This document shows, piece after piece, positions 29,649 through 33,281 of a stretch of DNA of 33,281 nt. This DNA comes from Candidatus Rokuibacteriota bacterium (GTDB lineage Bacteria; Methylomirabilota; Methylomirabilia; Rokubacteriales; CSP1-6). The notes under the pieces are model-generated. The model saw only the letters and a program-made list of their open reading frames with translations, had not been told where the DNA came from and ran no database searches. A program made the translations under genes and the position numbers. The stretch's first letter is position 1. Every line of letters starts with the position of its first letter. The stretch covers positions 1-33,281 of the forward strand of contig JACPCW010000143.1 in assembly GCA_016184365.1 (NCBI GenBank), written 5' to 3'.

Positions 29649-32462
29649 TCATACCCCCGGACGAACAGCGCGACCAGGTCGCTCTGGTTGGGCGACTCGA
29701 GCGGTGCGGGCGCCGTCGCCGCGCGCCGGGGCGCCGGTGCGACGCACGCGATAGATCTCGAGTCCCGGCACGCTCCACGACGGCGGCAGCTCCCCGACTC
29801 TCACGCCGTGGGTGTCGAGCCACGCGTCGAGCCCCGGCGGGCGATGCCACGCGCCGCCCGCGACGACGAGGTAGTGCTCGGCGCCCTGCGGCGGGGGGCG
29901 CAGGAGGTCGCCATCATCGAGTTCGGCGACGCGCAGGCTCCAGTAGTGACGCAGGGGGTACAGGGCGCCGACCGTCGCCGACACGGCCGCGTCCTCCGGG
30001 ATCAGGCGATCCAGGACCGTCGCGACCGTGCGCCAGTCGATGCCGTAGCGCCACTGGTAGTAATGGCGCAAGGTGTCGGCGGACGGCGCGCTCCACGCCA
30101 CCACGCCGGCGGCGACCACGACCATGGCGACGGCCGTCGCCAGCCGCGGCGCCAGCGCAGCCGGTTCGCCGAGGACGCGGATGGCGCGGCCGGACGCGCC
30201 GGCCAGCACAGCGACACCGTGCCCGAGGAGCAGCATCACCATCGGCAACGCGAACGCGAGGTGACGGCCGGCGACGAAGTGCGCGGGCTGGAGGAGCCAC
30301 AGCACGACCGGCGGCAGCGCCAGCCACAGCAGCGCGACGAGCGCGAGCGCGGGCCGCGTGACGAGGGCGGCGATCCCGCACCCGAGCAGCGCGAGTCCGA
30401 TGACCGTCCCGAGCCCGGGCCCGAGGAACTGCGGGGCGAACACCCGGGCGACGAGCTCGTGCAGCAGCTGCGCCGGCAGGTCGCCCTGCCCGAGCTGCGT
30501 CGCGCCGAGGCGGCGCAGCACGGGCAGCCACGGTGACAGCAGCAGCGCCGCGCCCGTGAACGACAGCGCGGCCGGAACGAGCCCGCGCCAGCGCCGGCGC
30601 GCCAGCAGGATCGCGGCCGTCAAGCCCTCGAGCGCGAAGACCTGCAGCGCGAGGTAGTGGGTGTAGAGGCCCAGCCCGAGCAGCGCGGAGAAGAGGAGCC
30701 AGTCGCGCGTGCGGCCGCGCTCGATGGCCTTCAGGAGAGCGCCCAGCGAGAGCACCGTCAGGAGCAGGAAGACGGCGTAGGGGCGCGCGAGCTGGGAGAG
30801 CTCGACGTGGAAGGGCGACACCGACAGCGCGAGCGCGGCGGCCAGCCCGGACAGGGGTCCGAAGAGCCGGTGTCCGAGCCACGCCACCGCGACGACGGTC
30901 GCGACACCGGCCACGAACGAGGGCATCCGGAGCGACCACTCGTCCGTCGCGCCGCCGCTCACCGCCCACGCGGCGAGGTAATACAGCGGCGGGTGGCCGA
31001 AGACATGTTGCGTGTGGACGACCCAGGCGAGGCTTTGCGCGCCGATCGCGGTCAGCACCTCGTCGAACCAGAAGCTCTGCAGCGCCAGCGTGTGCAGCCG
31101 CAGCGCCGCGGCGATCGCCGCGGCGGCGCCGACCGCAGCCCACCACCACCGCGCGCGGGATCTCCGTGGCCGCGGCCCGAGGATGCCGGCGACGCCGGCG
31201 ACGGCGGCGATGCCGAGCGCAAGCAGGAGACCGCGCAGCGACGTGAGATGGTGCAGCCCGTAGCCCCCGTCCGCCCGCAGCGCCGTGATCCGCCACGCGC
31301 CCGCCGGCCCGCCGTCGAACGCGAGCCGGATCGGCTCGTCGGCCGGCAACGTCGGCACGTCGCTCCACACGAGCTGATTCCAGCCGGGATGGATACGGCG
31401 CCGCCACGAGAGCGCGTCGGATGGCGCCCGCGGGCGCGCGGTCTCGAGCACGGCCCACGCCTGCTCGCCCGCCGCCGCGTCCCAATGGAGCCAGAGCGTG
31501 ATCACCTCGCCCGGCGGACGGCGTGGGAACAGGGTCGCCTCGGTGAGGCCGGCGTCGGGAGCGAGGCCCGGACCCGTGCCGGCGACGAGCGCCCAGCCGC
31601 CGAGCAGCACGGCGGCGGCGATCCAGAACACGGCGAGCCGCCGCGCCACGCCGTGCGCGCGCGCCGGGCCGCGATTCCGCACGCCGCGCCCGACGGGACT
31701 GACGGCCCGCGTCTCGCCCGTGTCCACCTCGTACGACAGCCGCCGGGCGAGAAGCCACCGGACGGCGAGCAGGTCGATGAACGTGACGAGCGCCCGGTTG
31801 CGGATCCCGAAGTGCGATCGACCGAAGCGGCGCGGCCGATGACGGGCGGGCACCTGCGCCACGCGCCGGCCGGCCGCACGCAGGAGCGTGGCGATGAAGC
31901 GGTGCATCCCGTCGAACGCCGGCAGATCACCGAGACAGTGGCGCCGGATCGCGCGGAGACCGCAGCCGCCGTCGCGGATCCGGTCGCCGGTGACGGCGTT
32001 GCGGATCGCGTTGGCGACGGCCGACGAGGCCCGGCGCAGCCACGGATCGCGCCGGACGCGCCGCCAGCCGATCACCGCGTCCGCGTCGGCCAGCGCATCG
32101 AGCAGCGGGACGAGGTCGCGGGGGTCGTTCTGGAGGTCGGCATCGAGCGTCACGAGGATGTCGCCGCGCGCGGCCTGGAAGCCCGCGTACAGCGCCGCCG
32201 ACAACCCGCCGTGGCGCGAGAAGCGGACCAGGCGCACGCGGGCGTCGCACGCCGCGAGCCGACGGATGACCGCGGCGCTCCCGTCCGTGCTGGCGTCGTC
32301 GACGAAGACGATCTCGGCGGGACGCCCGAGGACGTCGAGCACGCTTCGCAGCTCGTCGACGAGCACGGGCACGCTCGCGGCTTCGTCGCGCACCGGGACG
32401 ATCACGGAAAGCGCGGGGCGAGCATCTCGGTCGACAGCGGGGGCCGGGAGACTGCGGAGCAC
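29649..32462 (-). CDS. GT2 glycosyltransferase fused to ArnT/PMT-like membrane glycosyltransferase
   Basis: A 937-aa two-part protein. Residues about 17-250 are a family-2 glycosyltransferase of the polyprenyl-phosphate sugar synthase type (SVIVPVRDEAASVPVLVDEL, FVDDASTDGS, TLDADLQNDP with DAD, then SRHGGLSAALYAGF). A hydrophobic helix follows near residue 290, and a lipoprotein-like beta region. From about residue 430 onward there is a multi-helix GT39/ArnT-like domain with the acidic motif SFWFDEVLTAIG and HPPLYYLAAW. Such a protein could both make a lipid-linked sugar and transfer it across the membrane. The GTG start at 32462 lacks a clear ribosome site. The last roughly 25 residues are Arg/Gly-rich and may lie beyond the natural end. 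Confidence 0.88.
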   Translation of the reverse strand: MLRSLPAPAVDRDARPALSVIVPVRDEAASVPVLVDELRSVLDVLGRPAEIVFVDDASTDGSAAVIRRLAACDARVRLVRFSRHGGLSAALYAGFQAARGDILVTLDADLQNDPRDLVPLLDALADADAVIGWRRVRRDPWLRRASSAVANAIRNAVTGDRIRDGGCGLRAIRRHCLGDLPAFDGMHRFIATLLRAAGRRVAQVPARHRPRRFGRSHFGIRNRALVTFIDLLAVRWLLARRLSYEVDTGETRAVSPVGRGVRNRGPARAHGVARRLAVFWIAAAVLLGGWALVAGTGPGLAPDAGLTEATLFPRRPPGEVITLWLHWDAAAGEQAWAVLETARPRAPSDALSWRRRIHPGWNQLVWSDVPTLPADEPIRLAFDGGPAGAWRITALRADGGYGLHHLTSLRGLLLALGIAAVAGVAGILGPRPRRSRARWWWAAVGAAAAIAAALRLHTLALQSFWFDEVLTAIGAQSLAWVVHTQHVFGHPPLYYLAAWAVSGGATDEWSLRMPSFVAGVATVVAVAWLGHRLFGPLSGLAAALALSVSPFHVELSQLARPYAVFLLLTVLSLGALLKAIERGRTRDWLLFSALLGLGLYTHYLALQVFALEGLTAAILLARRRWRGLVPAALSFTGAALLLSPWLPVLRRLGATQLGQGDLPAQLLHELVARVFAPQFLGPGLGTVIGLALLGCGIAALVTRPALALVALLWLALPPVVLWLLQPAHFVAGRHLAFALPMVMLLLGHGVAVLAGASGRAIRVLGEPAALAPRLATAVAMVVVAAGVVAWSAPSADTLRHYYQWRYGIDWRTVATVLDRLIPEDAAVSATVGALYPLRHYWSLRVAELDDGDLLRPPPQGAEHYLVVAGGAWHRPPGLDAWLDTHGVRVGELPPSWSVPGLEIYRVRRTGAPARGDGARTARVAQPERPGRAVRPGV

Positions 32463-32769
32463 CGACTGCAGTATCCCGTCCGCGTCAAGGATTCGCCGGA
32501 CGACGGCTGGCGGGAACCATCAGTGCGGTGGTGACCCCGGCGGGTTACGACGGCTTCAACATGCCGTTGGTCTTCGTAGTCCGGCCCCAGCGGCGCCGGG
32601 ACGCTCGCGTCGGATCGACGTCCAGTTCCTAGAGTGGCGCGCGACAACCCGACGCGCCACCGTTCACGCGGTCTATCTTTCAGGTTCGCCAACCTCCCCG
32701 CCGGCGACAGGACGCACGATCCTCTTCGCGGGGCCGACGGCGGAGTTCCATCGGCACGAGCAGGAGCTC
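32463..32769. other. Non-coding stretch before the broken permease
   Basis: About 300 bases with no frame I can support on either strand. An inverted repeat GTGGCGCG (32634-32641) / CGCGCCAC (32653-32660) with an 11-nt gap is the only clear structure. The N-terminal two-thirds of a DppB-type permease would be expected here and is not found. Confidence 0.5.
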
Positions 32770-33075
32770 GTGACCGCGCGAGCCAAGGGCGTGGCGGAGG
32801 CGAAGGTGGTCGGCAAGCACGCGCTCAAGAACGCGCTCATTCCCGTCGTGACCGTGGTGGGGCTCCAGTACGGCTTCCTGCTCGGCGGCGCCGTGGTGAC
32901 GGAGACGATCTTCGCGTGGCCCGGCGTCGGACGTCTCGCCATCACGTCGATCCTCCAGCGCGACTACCCGGTCGTGCAGGGCTGCGTGCTGCTGGTCGCG
33001 GTGGTCTTCGTGCTGATCAATCTCGTCGTGGATCTCCTCTACGGCTGGCTCGATCCGAGAATCCGCTATGAATAG
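32770..33075 (+). pseudogene. DppB-type peptide ABC transporter permease, C-terminal fragment
   Basis: About 101 residues from a GTG at 32770. They contain the complete cytoplasmic coupling loop and last helices of DppB/OppB permeases: TARAKGVAEAKVVGKHALKN, ALIPVVTVVGLQYGFLLGGA, FAWPGVGRLAITSI and VVFVLINLVVDLLYGWLDPR. Family members are about 310-330 aa. Sequence upstream of the TARAKG motif has no similarity, so the first roughly 210 residues and four helices are missing. The frame could still be translated but could not form a normal permease. It overlaps the start of the next gene by 8 nt, the usual dppB-dppC spacing. Confidence 0.8.
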
Positions 33076-33281
33076 GACGTGGCGGCGCTTCTACACGCAC
33101 CGCCTCGCGCTGGCCGGGCTCTCCGTGATCGCGGCGTTCGTGCTCATCGCACTGCTCGCGCCCTGGCTGGCGCCGAACGACCCCATCAGACAATCCCTGC
33201 CCGATTCGCTGCAGAGCCCGTCGCTGCGCTTCCCCCTCGGCACCGATGAATTCGGACGTTGCGTGCTGAGCCGCATCGTCT
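33068..33281 (+). CDS. DppC-type peptide ABC transporter permease (N-terminal part, runs off the window)
   Basis: The ATG at 33068 opens MNRTWRRFYTHRLALAGLSV followed by the first membrane helix (IAAFVLIALLAPWLAP) and NDPIRQSLPDSLQSPS, then PLGTDEFGRCVLSRIV. The HPLGTDxxGRD-type motif at the end is the N-terminal signature of DppC/OppC permeases (here FPLGTDEFGRCVL, with Cys in place of the usual Asp). The rest is outside the window, so intactness cannot be judged. Confidence 0.9.
   Translation, partial: MNRTWRRFYTHRLALAGLSVIAAFVLIALLAPWLAPNDPIRQSLPDSLQSPSLRFPLGTDEFGRCVLSRIV

Noticed and set aside
29575..29712. A second protein-like frame (SPNQSDLVALFVRGYEIS) antisense to the end of dctP
   Set aside because: It has no start or stop of its own and simply continues as an open mirror frame of dctP. 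No family could be assigned.
1..33281. tRNA, rRNA, CRISPR, insertion sequence or riboswitch
   Set aside because: No T-loop plus acceptor-stem pattern, rRNA signature, regularly spaced repeats, transposase motif or known aptamer core was found by eye on either strand.

Overview
The window is a very GC-rich bacterial chromosome segment. Genes are dense, often start-stop overlapped (ATGA, GTGA or TTGA), and occur on both strands. The mix of a stand-alone molybdenum hydroxylase subunit, hydantoin-type hydrolases, a TRAP transporter, amidohydrolases, MmgE/PrpD, acyl-CoA ligase and peptide-type ABC permeases suggests a soil or groundwater heterotroph. Candidatus Rokubacteria/Methylomirabilota or a similar lineage is plausible, but this is inferred from gene content and is not proven. 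No rRNA, tRNA, CRISPR array or insertion sequence was seen.

Layout. 1-206: palindrome-rich intergenic DNA with a candidate 28-bp dif (XerC/XerD) site at 132-159. 207-2354 (minus): TPR membrane protein, zinc-ribbon protein, small secreted protein, Rieske ferredoxin, RidA-like protein and a tiny membrane protein. 2555-2951: collapsed Ku/hemerythrin remnant. 2962-4903 (minus): DnaJ-like protein, a DUF423 protein bracketed by inverted repeats, and a peroxiredoxin whose peroxidatic cysteine codon is an in-frame TGA followed by a SECIS-like hairpin, so a probable selenoprotein. 5071-7923 (plus): molybdopterin-binding hydroxylase subunit and a helical conserved protein. 7927-13048 (minus, transcribed right to left): acyl-CoA ligase, a 135-aa protein, a secreted sunset-like protein and a three-GAF hybrid histidine kinase. 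13273-14796: SDR oxidoreductase convergent with an AHL-lactonase-like hydrolase. 14936-16753: accessory patch with VapBC, a truncated FAD oxidoreductase, a HicAB-like pair and an orphan gene tail.

16859-19523 (plus): MmgE/PrpD followed by two damaged amidohydrolases. 19478-26577 (minus): a tightly coupled catabolic operon, hyuA - hyuB - M19 dipeptidase - nitrilase-family amidase - hydantoinase. It is divergent from a TRAP transporter (DctQ, DctM, and a DctP broken by a frameshift/deletion) at 26662-29571. Together these look like an uptake-plus-hydrolysis module for cyclic ureides, N-carbamoyl or related amide compounds. 29649-32462 (minus): a GT2 plus ArnT/PMT-like glycosyltransferase fusion. 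32770-33281 (plus): only the C-terminal part of a DppB-type permease, then the start of a DppC-type permease that runs off the window.

The strongest observations are the probable selenocysteine peroxiredoxin, the dif-like site and the hydantoin-type operon. At least six genes also lack internal or terminal pieces (Ku/hemerythrin, FAD oxidoreductase, two amidohydrolases, DctP, DppB). That pattern is either real gene decay by deletion or deletion-type assembly error, and the sequence alone cannot decide.
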